A stretch of 25,322 nt of DNA from UBA8403 sp964455155 (GTDB taxonomy: Bacteria; Bacteroidota; Bacteroidia; Cytophagales; Amoebophilaceae), in assembly GCA_964455155.1 (NCBI GenBank), contig CAYVYH010000016.1:1-25322 (forward strand). The letters are read 5' to 3'. The position numbers and the translations under genes are program-made. The first letter of the stretch is position 1. Each line of letters starts with the position of its first letter. Below are positions 7,841 to 16,254 of this stretch, one piece after another. The notes beneath the pieces were generated by a model that saw only the letters and a list, made by a program, of their open reading frames with translations, was not told the origin of the DNA and did no database searches.

Positions 7841-9268
7841 GTGAACTATAGCTATCTAATTGATCAACATCCTGTTTTTAAGCACATTCGGGCTGTTGCT
7901 GACCAGCTTAGGCTAGAGACGTATGTAGTGGGCGGTTTCGTTCGTGACTCGCTCTTGGAAAGGCCATCTAAAGATATTGACATCGTGTGTGTAGGCAGTG
8001 GGATCGGATTGGCTCAGGCTGTGGCAGAAGCATTAGGCAGGGCGGAACATTTGGTAGTGTTTAAAAATTTTGGGACTGCCATGGTTCGGTGGCAAGACTG
8101 GGAGTTAGAGTTTGTAGGTGCCAGAAAGGAATCTTATCGAAAAGACTCCCGCAAGCCTTCTGTGGAGCAGGGTACCCTGCAAGATGATCAGCACCGACGT
8201 GACTTTACGATCAATGCCCTGGCAATCTGCCTAAATAAAAATCGCTGGGGAGAGTTGGTGGATCCGTTTGGGGGGATGGAGGATTTGAAGCATCGAGTCA
8301 TTGAAACACCTTTGGCGCCAGCCCAGACTTTTTCAGATGATCCACTGCGCATGATGCGGGCTGTGCGGTTTGCTGTGCAGCTAGCCATGGACATTACCCC
8401 TGATACACTTGCAGCCATTCGAGAGCACGCCGCAAGAATCAATGTTGTTTCTCAAGAGCGCATCATAGTTGAGTTGAACAAGATCATTGCTTCACCCATG
8501 CCTTCCCGAGGTCTCAATCTCTTACACCAGGCGGGGCTATTGTCCATCATTTTTCCTGATTTGGTAACTTTACAGGGTGTGGAAACCATCCAAGGCCAGT
8601 CACACAAGGATAATTTTGACCACACGCTGCAGGTCTTAGATAATGTGGCAGCCACTTCTAATAACCTTTGGTTGCGATGGGCAGCACTTTTGCATGACAT
8701 CGCCAAGCCCCAGACCAAGCGGTTTGATCCAGTAGTAGGGTTTACTTTTCATGGTCATGAGGAGCAGGGTTCGAGGATGGTACCCAGGATCTTTAGAAAG
8801 ATGAAACTGCCCATGAAAGACAATATGGCGTATGTGCAAAAGCTAGTGCGGTTACATCTACGTCCTATTGCTTTGGCGCAAGAAGAAGTAACAGACGCTG
8901 CGGTGAGACGCTTGATCTATGAAGCAGGGGATGACCTAGAAGATTTGATGTCACTTTGTCGTGCAGACGTCACGTCCAAAAATGATGTAAAAGTCAGGCA
9001 TTACCTCAAAAATTTTGATAAAGTTGAAGAGAAGATGCGATGGGTGGAAGAAAAAGATGCACTGAGAAACTTCCAGCCTGTCATTACGGGAGACGTCATT
9101 ATGCAGACCTTTGGTATCAAACCTTCCAGAATGATAGGAGAGCTAAAGAGAGCCGTCAAGGAAGCAATTTTGGAAGGGGAGATAAAGAATGAGTATGAGG
9201 AAGTTTATCGCTATCTATTAGCGCTTGGCAAGGCACGTGGGCTCCAGGCTGTTGCAACGGCTCAATAA
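7841..9268 (+). CDS. cca: tRNA nucleotidyltransferase (CCA-adding) with HD domain
   Basis: 475 residues; builds or repairs the 3' CCA of tRNAs. The class II nucleotidyltransferase head has VGGFVRDSLL (GGFVRD at 31-36), the metal-binding pair in DIDIV (Asp45, Asp47), RRDFTINALA (119-128) and DPFGG (141-145). The neck has DDPLRMMRAVRFA. A C-terminal HD domain follows, with DHTLQVLDN and LLHDIAKP (His285-Asp286), as in Bacteroidetes and other HD-bearing members. It could instead be annotated as poly(A) polymerase, but CCA addition is expected because both leucine tRNAs here lack an encoded CCA. The start is GTG at 7841, matching the usual N-terminus. It leads a same-strand run; rsmH starts 28 bases after its stop. 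Confidence 0.93.
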   Translation: MNYSYLIDQHPVFKHIRAVADQLRLETYVVGGFVRDSLLERPSKDIDIVCVGSGIGLAQAVAEALGRAEHLVVFKNFGTAMVRWQDWELEFVGARKESYRKDSRKPSVEQGTLQDDQHRRDFTINALAICLNKNRWGELVDPFGGMEDLKHRVIETPLAPAQTFSDDPLRMMRAVRFAVQLAMDITPDTLAAIREHAARINVVSQERIIVELNKIIASPMPSRGLNLLHQAGLLSIIFPDLVTLQGVETIQGQSHKDNFDHTLQVLDNVAATSNNLWLRWAALLHDIAKPQTKRFDPVVGFTFHGHEEQGSRMVPRIFRKMKLPMKDNMAYVQKLVRLHLRPIALAQEEVTDAAVRRLIYEAGDDLEDLMSLCRADVTSKNDVKVRHYLKNFDKVEEKMRWVEEKDALRNFQPVITGDVIMQTFGIKPSRMIGELKRAVKEAILEGEIKNEYEEVYRYLLALGKARGLQAVATAQ

Positions 9269-9296
9269 TCAAGTGTTTATCGACAAATCGACAGCC

Positions 9297-10241
9297 ATGC
9301 ACACCCCTGTCATGCTACAAGAAAGCCTAGAGGCATTAGCCATCAATCCCAGGGGTACGTATGTAGATCTCACTTTTGGTAGAGGTGGACATGCCAAAGC
9401 AGTACTTAGTCGGTTAAAGGGAGGGAGACTGTTTGCTTTTGACCAAGATCAGGCGGCAGTAGAGGTGGCAGCGCAACTGCCTAGTAGTTGCTTCACATTC
9501 GTCAAGGCCAATGCCAGGTTTATGCGGCAATTCTTAGCCTTTCATGGCGTGCATCAAGTAGACGGTGTTTTGGCTGATCTGGGCGTGTCTTCTCACCAAA
9601 TTGATATCGCTGAGCGGGGATTCTCTACTCGTTGGAAAGGTGCACTCGATATGCGTATGGACCAATCAAGCAGCTTGACAGCGCAAGAAATCGTTAACAG
9701 CTATTCTGTATCTCAGCTGCAACAACTCTTGCAAAACTATGGCGAGGTGCGCAATGCCCGCACGCTCGCGCAAGCCATCGTAACCCATAGGGCCACTAAG
9801 CCTATACATACGACAGAAGATCTACGTATGCTCTTGCAGCGGTGGGCACCCCGGGGCCGGGAAAACAAGTATTACGCACAAGTATTCCAATCTTTTCGCA
9901 TTGAAGTCAACGATGAGTTAGGTGCCCTCAAAGAATTGTTGCAGCAAAGTGCATCTCTTTTGCGCCCTCGCGGGAGGATGGTGGTATTGTCCTATCATTC
10001 TTTGGAAGATAGGTTGGTCAAGCACTTTCTCAATACGGGCAACTTTGACGGGAAGCTGGATAAGGATGTCTATGGTAACGTGCTACGGCCTTTCAGGCCT
10101 ATGTATAAAAAACCGATGAGGCCCTCTGACAAGGAAATTCAAGTTAATAACAGAGCGAGGAGTGCCCGACTTAGAGTAGGAGAACGGATCGACAGTATTG
10201 CCTCAGCGGCGCTGCAGGTAACAAACAGACTGACCATCTGA
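9297..10241 (+). CDS. rsmH: 16S rRNA (cytosine-1402-N4)-methyltransferase RsmH
   Basis: 314 residues from the ATG at 9297; the frame is open further upstream, but HTPVMLQESL directly after this ATG is the canonical N-terminus. It N4-methylates C1402 in the decoding centre of 16S rRNA using S-adenosylmethionine. The cofactor site is VDLTFGRGGH (23-32) and FDQDQAA (48-54). DLGVSSHQ (94-101; the family usually has P instead of H), GFSTRWKGALDMRMD, YGEVRNARTLAQAIV, YYAQVFQSFRIEVNDE and SYHSLEDRLVKHF are family signatures. As in most bacteria, it opens the division and cell-wall cluster, but mraZ, usually upstream, is replaced here by cca. Confidence 0.96.
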   Translation: MHTPVMLQESLEALAINPRGTYVDLTFGRGGHAKAVLSRLKGGRLFAFDQDQAAVEVAAQLPSSCFTFVKANARFMRQFLAFHGVHQVDGVLADLGVSSHQIDIAERGFSTRWKGALDMRMDQSSSLTAQEIVNSYSVSQLQQLLQNYGEVRNARTLAQAIVTHRATKPIHTTEDLRMLLQRWAPRGRENKYYAQVFQSFRIEVNDELGALKELLQQSASLLRPRGRMVVLSYHSLEDRLVKHFLNTGNFDGKLDKDVYGNVLRPFRPMYKKPMRPSDKEIQVNNRARSARLRVGERIDSIASAALQVTNRLTI

Positions 10242-10284
10242 GCAAGAAAAGTTTGGTAACTTCAGTGCGTCGGCAACATATTCC

Positions 10285-10647
10285 ATGGTATCGTTTATGG
10301 GTAAGAACACCTACAAATCAGAGAAAAAGCGGGGCGTATTCGATTATTTGGAGCACACAATAAATTTAGAGGAGAATTCTTTCTACGGCTTGCAAGGGCG
10401 TTATGTGCCTCGGCTGTTGTTCCTTCTCTTTATGGGCATCTTTTACGTGGGTAATACGCATCATTATGAGAAAACGGCGCGCACAGTCAGTCAATTAGAA
10501 CGAGAGGTTGATGCCCTCAGGGTAGACTACACGACCTTACAGGCCGACTATGCGTTTGATCGCAAACAATCAGAAGTAGCTAGAAGAGTGGCCAAAAAGG
10601 GTCTTTATGAAACACCCTATCCACCTCTCAAAATAAAATCGAAATAG
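10285..10647 (+). CDS. FtsL-like cell division protein
   Basis: 120 residues. A polar N-terminal region is followed by one membrane segment at about 41-56 (VPRLLFLLFMGIFYVG) and a heptad-like coiled coil at about 62-90 (VSQLEREVDALRVDYTTLQ). That is the bitopic FtsL layout. Position decides the call: it sits between rsmH and ftsI, and its stop is one base before the ftsI start, which implies translational coupling. In Bacteroidetes this slot holds the FtsL-like family, which stabilises the septal FtsW-FtsI synthase together with FtsB and FtsQ homologues. Sequence alone is weakly conserved. Either ATG 10285 or the in-frame ATG at 10297 could be the start. Confidence 0.85.
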   Translation: MVSFMGKNTYKSEKKRGVFDYLEHTINLEENSFYGLQGRYVPRLLFLLFMGIFYVGNTHHYEKTARTVSQLEREVDALRVDYTTLQADYAFDRKQSEVARRVAKKGLYETPYPPLKIKSK

Positions 10648-10648
10648 T

Positions 10649-12751
10649 GTGGCCTTCAAGCAAACTATTCTTCTGAGAACAAGGATCGCTTTTCTGGCAG
10701 TCTTCCTGTTTGCTACTACCATCGTTGCAAAGCTGGTGTACATACAATCTTTTCAAGGCAACCGATGGAAAAAGGAAGCAGAGGTCGCAGGTTTGGCCTA
10801 CAGGCCGATTAAGGCTACTAGAGGAAATATTTATGCAGATGACGGCAACCTCTTGGCAACCTCCTTACCGTTTTACCGCGTTGCTTTGGACCCTTGTATG
10901 GTAGATGAAACCACATTTCAGGAGCAGATGGTAGCAGTAAGTCAGCTTTTGGCCGATTTCTATCAAGACAAAAGTGCTGAGGCGTATCAGCATCTCGTTC
11001 AAAGTGCTCGTCAAGCCAGGTGCAGGTACTTGATCCTTAACCCAAGAAGAATCGATCACCAGGCGAAGAAAGCAATGAGTCAGTGGCCCATCTTTTGCAA
11101 AGGGCGTTGGTGCGGCGGGGTACTCTTTGAGAAGGTAGAGAAGCGTTTCCATCCTTTCCAAAACCTTGCTGCCAGGACCATAGGCTTCATCAATGCCAAT
11201 GAGTGTGGGGCTGGTCTAGAATACAGCTTCAATCGAGACCTTCAAGGACTTGATGGCAGCGCACTGTACCAGAAGATAGCAGGGGGTAACTGGAAGAAAA
11301 TTTCTGATGGTGCTTCTGATCTTCCAGTGCGTGGTTGTGATTTAGAAACGACGATTGACATCAATTTGCAGGATGTGGTACACAACAGTCTTTTAAAAGC
11401 CTTACAAGCAAGTGAAGCAGCATATGGATGCGCTGTTGTGATGGAGGTAAAAACGGGCGAAATAAAAGCCATAGTCAACCTAAGCCGTACAGAGGATGCG
11501 CAATACAGAGAGTGCTACAACTATGCAGTAGGTAACCAGGGCACTACGGAACCGGGTTCTACTTTTAAATTAGCATCCATGTTGGCGTTGCTAGAAGAGA
11601 CTCCTATAGCGCTTACAGACACTATCGATACAGGTGACGGCCGGTTTCAGTTTCACGACCGTATCATGAAAGACGTGAAAAAAGGAGGATTTGGTGAGCT
11701 GACGGTGCAGGAAGTATTTGAGCATTCATCGAACATAGGTGTGGCTCGTCTTATTAATGAAGCCTTCGGCACACACCCTCAAAAGTTCGTTGACTACCTC
11801 CACAGGCTCGGTTTGTCCAGGCCACTTGGCTTACAAATGGTTGGTGCGGGTGTGCCCTTTATCAAGGATGCCAAAAGTACTGGATGGAGTAGCGTGACAC
11901 TGCCCTGGATGTCTATCGGCTATGAATTAAAAATAACTCCCTTGCACACGCTCACTTTGTACAATGCAGTAGCCAACAATGGCAAGATGCTGCAGCCTAT
12001 TATTGTCAAAAGGATCAAACAAGCCAATAGGACTATTAAGGAATTTCAAGGAACCGTGCTCAATAAGAAAATATGCACTGACGCCACACTACAAAAACTA
12101 CAAACCATGCTAGAAGGGGTAGTAGAGCGGGGTACCGCAAGCAAGTTTAGACATGGGTTTTATCAAATCGCTGGCAAGTCCGGAACCGCCAACAAAGTGG
12201 TCAATGGCAGATACACCAACGATACCTACGCCTCTTTTGTGGGATATTTCCCTGCGAAGTCACCCCGTTACAGTTGTATTGTGGTGATCGATAGCCCCCA
12301 GTGTTATGCCTGGCATTTTGGAACTGCTGTAGCCACAGTCGTTAAAGATATTGCTGATAAGATTGCTGCCAAAGATCTTGCTGCACGGGATTTCGTTGCT
12401 TCAAAGAGTAGTTCAGACATTCTCCCCCTGATCAGGGCCGGCTACCGAGAAGAATTGTTACAGCTTTGCGATGTACTAGGCGTTGCATACCGCAAACAGG
12501 AGCTAAATGTAGCATGGGTTAGGAGCACCCTTGACGGAGACCATATGGGCTGGAAGGCTAATGAGATTCCCAAGTCAGGACAAGTACCGCGTGTGCTTGG
12601 TATGACTCTCAAAGATGCCCTATTCTTACTCGAGAACAGTGGTTTGAAAGTAACCGTACAAGGATATAAGAGTGGGAGAGTGACGGCTCAGTCCCTTCTT
12701 CCAAATGCTAGGGTAGTGCGCGGAGAAACCATTACCCTAAAAATGGGCTAG
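10649..12751 (+). CDS. ftsI: Septal peptidoglycan transpeptidase (PBP3) with PASTA domain
   Basis: 700 residues, class B penicillin-binding protein that cross-links septal peptidoglycan in the periplasm. One membrane anchor lies at about 12-31, then the non-catalytic dimer domain (KATRGNIYADDGNLLATSLP). The transpeptidase domain has the SxxK nucleophile motif STFK (304-307), SSN (360-362) and KSGT (510-513), all intact. A single C-terminal PASTA domain occupies about the last 60 residues (VPRVLGMTLKDALFLLENSGL), as is usual for Bacteroidetes FtsI. The GTG at 10649 directly follows the stop of the FtsL-like gene. MurE follows after 63 bases. An intact enzyme implies the cell still makes some septal peptidoglycan. 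Confidence 0.96.
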   Translation: MAFKQTILLRTRIAFLAVFLFATTIVAKLVYIQSFQGNRWKKEAEVAGLAYRPIKATRGNIYADDGNLLATSLPFYRVALDPCMVDETTFQEQMVAVSQLLADFYQDKSAEAYQHLVQSARQARCRYLILNPRRIDHQAKKAMSQWPIFCKGRWCGGVLFEKVEKRFHPFQNLAARTIGFINANECGAGLEYSFNRDLQGLDGSALYQKIAGGNWKKISDGASDLPVRGCDLETTIDINLQDVVHNSLLKALQASEAAYGCAVVMEVKTGEIKAIVNLSRTEDAQYRECYNYAVGNQGTTEPGSTFKLASMLALLEETPIALTDTIDTGDGRFQFHDRIMKDVKKGGFGELTVQEVFEHSSNIGVARLINEAFGTHPQKFVDYLHRLGLSRPLGLQMVGAGVPFIKDAKSTGWSSVTLPWMSIGYELKITPLHTLTLYNAVANNGKMLQPIIVKRIKQANRTIKEFQGTVLNKKICTDATLQKLQTMLEGVVERGTASKFRHGFYQIAGKSGTANKVVNGRYTNDTYASFVGYFPAKSPRYSCIVVIDSPQCYAWHFGTAVATVVKDIADKIAAKDLAARDFVASKSSSDILPLIRAGYREELLQLCDVLGVAYRKQELNVAWVRSTLDGDHMGWKANEIPKSGQVPRVLGMTLKDALFLLENSGLKVTVQGYKSGRVTAQSLLPNARVVRGETITLKMG

Positions 12752-12814
12752 ATGTTTGCACGACATCAAGCACGTTGGACGATTGTTAGTTATTTACCAG
12801 AAAGGATACAATAG

Positions 12815-14281
12815 TTGAAAGGGTATCATACACTCTCTACGCTGCTCCAAGGCGTTGTTGTTAGGAGACTCATTGGAGATCAGACAGCACAAGTCAAGAC
12901 CATTAGTTTTGATTCGCGTGTTGTGAGGAGGGCTGCGTTATTTGTGGCTATCAGAGGTACTAGGGCAGACGGACACGATCATATTCAAGAAGCTGTTGCA
13001 GCAGGTAGTACGGTCATAGTGTGTGAACATGTTCCCGAAGCACCCAGCGAGCATGTCACTTATGTGATAGTGTCAGACAGCGAGCAGGCTTTGGGTATGA
13101 TTGCTGCCAACTTTTATGATCGTCCTACCACCCGACTTCGGCTGGTGGCCGTAACGGGGACAAACGGCAAAACAAGTACGGTACATTTGCTTGCCGGGCT
13201 TTTTAACCGGCTGGGCTATCGCGTGGGTATGCTTTCTACCATTTGCAATAAGATCAACGCGCGAGTGTTGTCCACTGCGTTCACGACACCAGATGCCATC
13301 CAGCTCAATATTTTGTTAGCGCGTATGGTAGAGCAAGGGTGTCAGTATTGTTTCATGGAGGCAAGTTCGCACGCCATCGTTCAGAAGCGCATCGCAGGGT
13401 TGCAGTTTGCTGGTGCTGTATTTCTCAATATCACACACGACCACCTAGATTACCACAAAACCTTTGATGCCTACATCCGAGCTAAGAAAAAACTCTTTGA
13501 TGATTTACCGGCCGATGCTTTTGCACTATTCAACGTAGACGACAAGCATGGCTCAGTCATGATCCAGAACTCCAAAGCAGTATCCTATAGCTTTTCTCTA
13601 AAGGCTTCGGCTACCTTTACAGCAAAAATTCTTGCCAACACGTTGCAAGGGTTAGAGCTGCGTATTGCCCACCAGACTGCTTGGTTGCAATTGGTCGGCA
13701 CTTTTAATGCCTACAATGTACTTGCTGCCTATGCTACGGCTTGTCTCCTTGGGGTCGATGGACACGAAGCATTAACAGCTCTTTCCGCCCTTCTTCCTGT
13801 CCCGGGTCGGTTTCAACACCTACACACTCAGGCAGGTTTTGATGTTGTTATTGATTATGCCCACACGCCAGATGCGCTCCAGAACGTATTAAAAGCTATT
13901 GTCCAGATCAAAAACAAATCGGGCAATGTTATTACGGTGATAGGATGCGGGGGTGATCGGGATAAAAAGAAGCGTCCGCTCATGGCACAAGTGGCCTTAA
14001 AGTTCAGCAACCGTGTCATTCTTACATCTGATAATCCCCGTAGCGAAGCACCTGAGGATATTATTCGAGATATGCAGGCGGGCATGACGCCCGTGCAGCG
14101 GCAAAGAACCTTCTCTGTCGTAGACAGAGAAGAGGCAATTCAGTCAGCTTGCCAGCTTGCACAATCCGGAGATATTATTTTAATAGCAGGCAAGGGACAC
14201 GAAATCTATCAGGAAATAAAGGGCATACGTTATCCTTTCGACGACAACAAGGTATTGCAAAGCGTGCTGCATTACATGTAA
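12815..14281 (+). CDS. murE: UDP-MurNAc-tripeptide synthetase MurE, meso-DAP type
   Basis: 488 residues. This cytoplasmic Mur ligase adds the third amino acid to UDP-MurNAc-L-Ala-D-Glu with ATP. Domain 1 has ISFDSRVVRRAALFVAIRGT. The ATP-binding domain has VTGTNGKTST (113-122), EASSHAI, NITHDHLDYH and YIRAKKKLF with the lysine that is carbamoylated in this family. The C-terminal domain has VVIDYAHTPDALQ, GCGGDRDKKKRP, SDNPRSE and GKGHEIYQ. DNPR (406-409) is the signature of meso-diaminopimelate addition rather than lysine. The start is TTG at 12815: an in-frame TAG at 12812-12814 directly precedes it, so translation cannot begin earlier, and AAAGGA sits about 10 bases upstream. MraY and MurD do not follow, so the cluster is truncated or dispersed. 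Confidence 0.96.
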   Translation: MKGYHTLSTLLQGVVVRRLIGDQTAQVKTISFDSRVVRRAALFVAIRGTRADGHDHIQEAVAAGSTVIVCEHVPEAPSEHVTYVIVSDSEQALGMIAANFYDRPTTRLRLVAVTGTNGKTSTVHLLAGLFNRLGYRVGMLSTICNKINARVLSTAFTTPDAIQLNILLARMVEQGCQYCFMEASSHAIVQKRIAGLQFAGAVFLNITHDHLDYHKTFDAYIRAKKKLFDDLPADAFALFNVDDKHGSVMIQNSKAVSYSFSLKASATFTAKILANTLQGLELRIAHQTAWLQLVGTFNAYNVLAAYATACLLGVDGHEALTALSALLPVPGRFQHLHTQAGFDVVIDYAHTPDALQNVLKAIVQIKNKSGNVITVIGCGGDRDKKKRPLMAQVALKFSNRVILTSDNPRSEAPEDIIRDMQAGMTPVQRQRTFSVVDREEAIQSACQLAQSGDIILIAGKGHEIYQEIKGIRYPFDDNKVLQSVLHYM

Positions 14282-14305
14282 GCTATCTCGTCTCTCTTAC
14301 ACACC

Positions 14306-14824
14306 ATGGACACTGAGGCATACACCATCTTGGGCGTCGTCAGACGCAGGCAGGGACTCAAAGGCAACGTAGTGGCTTGGTTTAACCACGATGTGACTCA
14401 CCCTGATGATCTGGGCGTGTTATTTATTCAAATAAATCACACCCTGGTTCCTTATCGTATAGAACATCTCTCCTGTCAGCACCGGAAAGCTATCATCAAG
14501 CTACAAGGGGTAGATGATCCCGTGGCTGCTCATTATTTACAGGGCCGCTCTATTTTTGTACTTCGAGAGGACCTACCCCAGCTAGCTTGCCAAGCAACCC
14601 ATCTAGATGGGTTGCTTGGGTACCATGTTACAGATGTTCGGGAAGGGGATCTTGGCGTCGTGCGAGCTATTTATGCCCCTTCTCAGCAAAAACTCCTGGC
14701 CATCGACTACCGCGGTCGGGAGCTGCTCATACCCTATCACGAAGCTATTGTCACACACGTGGACCACGAGCACAAGACCGTCATCTTGCGACTGCCTAAT
14801 GGTTTCATCGAGGCAATGTATTGA
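14306..14824 (+). CDS. rimM: Ribosome maturation factor RimM
   Basis: 172 residues, normal length. It helps 30S assembly around S19 and the 16S 3' domain. The N-terminal RimM beta-barrel has ILGVVRRRQGLKGNVVAW (8-25), where the family consensus has GhGlkGeV, and ends near FVLREDLP. The C-terminal PRC-barrel has LLGYHVTDVREGDLGVV (103-119), LLAIDYRGRELLIPY and ILRLPNGFIE. The start ATG at 14306 lies 24 bases after murE, so the two are probably co-transcribed. In many bacteria rimM sits with rpsP and trmD; neither is here. The linker between the two domains (residues about 95-105) is coded by a perfect 30-bp palindrome, described separately. Confidence 0.93.
   Translation: MDTEAYTILGVVRRRQGLKGNVVAWFNHDVTHPDDLGVLFIQINHTLVPYRIEHLSCQHRKAIIKLQGVDDPVAAHYLQGRSIFVLREDLPQLACQATHLDGLLGYHVTDVREGDLGVVRAIYAPSQQKLLAIDYRGRELLIPYHEAIVTHVDHEHKTVILRLPNGFIEAMY
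14590..14619. repeat. Perfect 30-bp palindrome inside rimM
   Basis: The 15-base arm CCAAGCAACCCATCT (14590-14604) is followed immediately by its exact reverse complement (14605-14619), with no spacer. It falls at the junction between the two RimM domains. I checked each base pair; flanking bases 14589 and 14620 do not extend it. Confidence 0.95.
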
Positions 14825-14896
14825 GTATATCCTTCGGTTGTTCCCTTGTTATTGGTAAAAAGAACCTATGTATTTTGGGATACAGGGATGCTCAAT

Positions 14897-15886
14897 TTAT
14901 TCCTCTTCCCGCGCCGAGCCACTACCTTTACCTTCTACTGAAATGGCAGCACGCATACCTGTGTCCGCCTTGATATTTTGCATGCGGTAGTAGTCCATAA
15001 TACCCAGATTCCCCTTTCTAAAAGCCTCAGCTATAGCCCTAGGCACTTCAGCTTCAGCTAAAATTACCTGCGCTCTTGCCTCTTGCGACTTGGCCTTCAT
15101 TTCTTGTTCCACGGCTACGGCCATGGCTCTACGCTCCTCTGCCTTGGCTTCCGCCACCCTCAAGTCCGCATTGGCTTGATCTATCTGTAGCTTGGCGCCA
15201 ATGTTATCACCCACATCCACGTCAGCAATATCAATGGAAAGAATCTCAAAAGCAGTACCAGCATCAAGGCCTCGATCGAGCACTAGTTTAGAAATTTGGT
15301 CAGGCTTGGCCAAAACTTCCTTGTGTGTCTGGGCAGAACCAATGGAGGTGACAATGCCTTCCCCCACCCTAGCCAAGATCGTCTCTTCACCAGCACCACC
15401 TACCAACTGCTGTATGTTGGCTCGAACTGTTACTCTTGCTTTGGCGATTAACTGGATACCGTCAGCTGCTACAGCTGCCACGGAGGGAGTATTGATTACT
15501 TTAGGATTGACAGAGATTTGTACCGCCTCAAACACATCGCGGCCTGCTAAGTCAATGGCTGTGGCTTGTTTGAAGTTGAGACTGATATTGGCCTTATCAG
15601 CAGAGATTAGCGCCCGAATTACTGAAGGAACATGGCCACCTGCCAAGTAGTGTGTTTCAATCTCTGACGTGGTCACTTCGAGCCCAGCTTTGGTGGCCGT
15701 GATCATTGAATTAACGATAACACGTGGCGGTACTTTTCGAATACGCATGAAGACTAGCTCAAACAGCCCCACCCGGACTCCAGAGAATAAGGCTGTGATC
15801 CATAGGTTCACAGGCACAAAGTATAAGAATACGAGAATGCCAATAGGGATGGTACTGATCAAGAACGTAGAAAACAAAGGATTCAT
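14897..15886 (-). CDS. floA: Flotillin-like protein FloA
   Basis: 329 residues from the ATG at 15886; an in-frame TTG at 15898 would add four residues, but MNPLF matches the usual N-terminus. FloA is a bacterial flotillin, a membrane scaffold that organises functional membrane microdomains. A membrane-embedded N-terminal segment lies at about 8-25 (FLISTIPIGILVFLYFVP). The SPFH/PHB-like region follows (VIVNSMITATKAGLEV, HYLAGGHVPSVIRALISADKA, VAAVAADGIQLIAKARVTVRA), then an Ala/Glu-rich coiled coil at about 225-290 (QANADLRVAEAKAEERRA) for oligomerisation. The C-terminus is charged (SGSAREEE). It stands alone on the minus strand, without the NfeD partner that often accompanies it. It is divergent from the GH3-like gene. 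Confidence 0.94.
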   Translation of the reverse strand: MNPLFSTFLISTIPIGILVFLYFVPVNLWITALFSGVRVGLFELVFMRIRKVPPRVIVNSMITATKAGLEVTTSEIETHYLAGGHVPSVIRALISADKANISLNFKQATAIDLAGRDVFEAVQISVNPKVINTPSVAAVAADGIQLIAKARVTVRANIQQLVGGAGEETILARVGEGIVTSIGSAQTHKEVLAKPDQISKLVLDRGLDAGTAFEILSIDIADVDVGDNIGAKLQIDQANADLRVAEAKAEERRAMAVAVEQEMKAKSQEARAQVILAEAEVPRAIAEAFRKGNLGIMDYYRMQNIKADTGMRAAISVEGKGSGSAREEE

Positions 15887-15898
15887 AAGGAAAATCAA

Positions 15899-16216
15899 GT
15901 TAGAACGACAACGACCTTAATAGGTAATGATTAACAACATTCTTCCAATATAGTACCACGGTGTGGAAGCTTCCAAAGACTTTGTTTCAGGATACGGTCA
16001 ACCTAGTAGTAAGATTACTGCTAGGTTGACCGTATGGCCTTTCGACCGGTACCTGACGCACGCTTTTATTTTGTGGGGTGATTCAATAGATTAGAATGGT
16101 CAGGTAGTCGATGCCTGACTATATTTCTATGAGTAAGTACTACCTAATACTGGTGAGTGTATGTAGAAGGAGACCTTACTAAAGGTTTGGTCGTGGCCAA
16201 TGGTCCTTTCCTAGGA
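15899..16216. other. Long divergent intergenic region between floA and the GH3-like gene
   Basis: About 320 bases without a gene. It holds the 44-bp inverted repeat (15992-16035) and a smaller imperfect hairpin at 16099-16119 (GTCAGGTA pairs with TGCCTGAC around a five-base loop). Both flanking genes are transcribed away from it, so it should carry their promoters and any shared control. Confidence 0.6.
15992..16035. repeat. 44-bp near-perfect inverted repeat
   Basis: ATACGGTCAACCTAG (15992-16006) is mirrored exactly at 16021-16035. Inside, AGTAA (16008-16012) pairs with TTACT (16015-16019). The only flaws are a T-G pair (16007/16020) and the central GA. No T-run follows on either side, so it does not look like a standard terminator. 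It could be a bidirectional operator, a transcript hairpin, or a small palindromic element. Confidence 0.9.
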
Positions 16217-16246
16217 TTGATACGGTAAACATTTGTTCGCTATACT
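16217..16246 (+). promoter_or_regulatory. Promoter-like sequence just upstream of the GH3-like gene
   Basis: TTGATA (16217-16222), an 18-base spacer, then TATACT (16241-16246), each matching sigma-70 consensus at five of six positions. Transcription would begin within a few bases of the ATG at 16255, giving an almost leaderless mRNA. Bacteroidetes promoters often use other elements, so confidence is low. Confidence 0.35.
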
Positions 16247-16254
16247 TTAATTCT

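Noticed and set aside
9225..9296. Upstream extension of rsmH overlapping cca
   Set aside because: The canonical RsmH N-terminus begins at the ATG at 9297; the extra 24 codons are read in the wrong frame of cca.
15192..15650. 152-codon plus-strand frame opposite floA
   Set aside because: Antisense shadow of a well-conserved gene; composition follows the floA codon pattern and no motif is visible.
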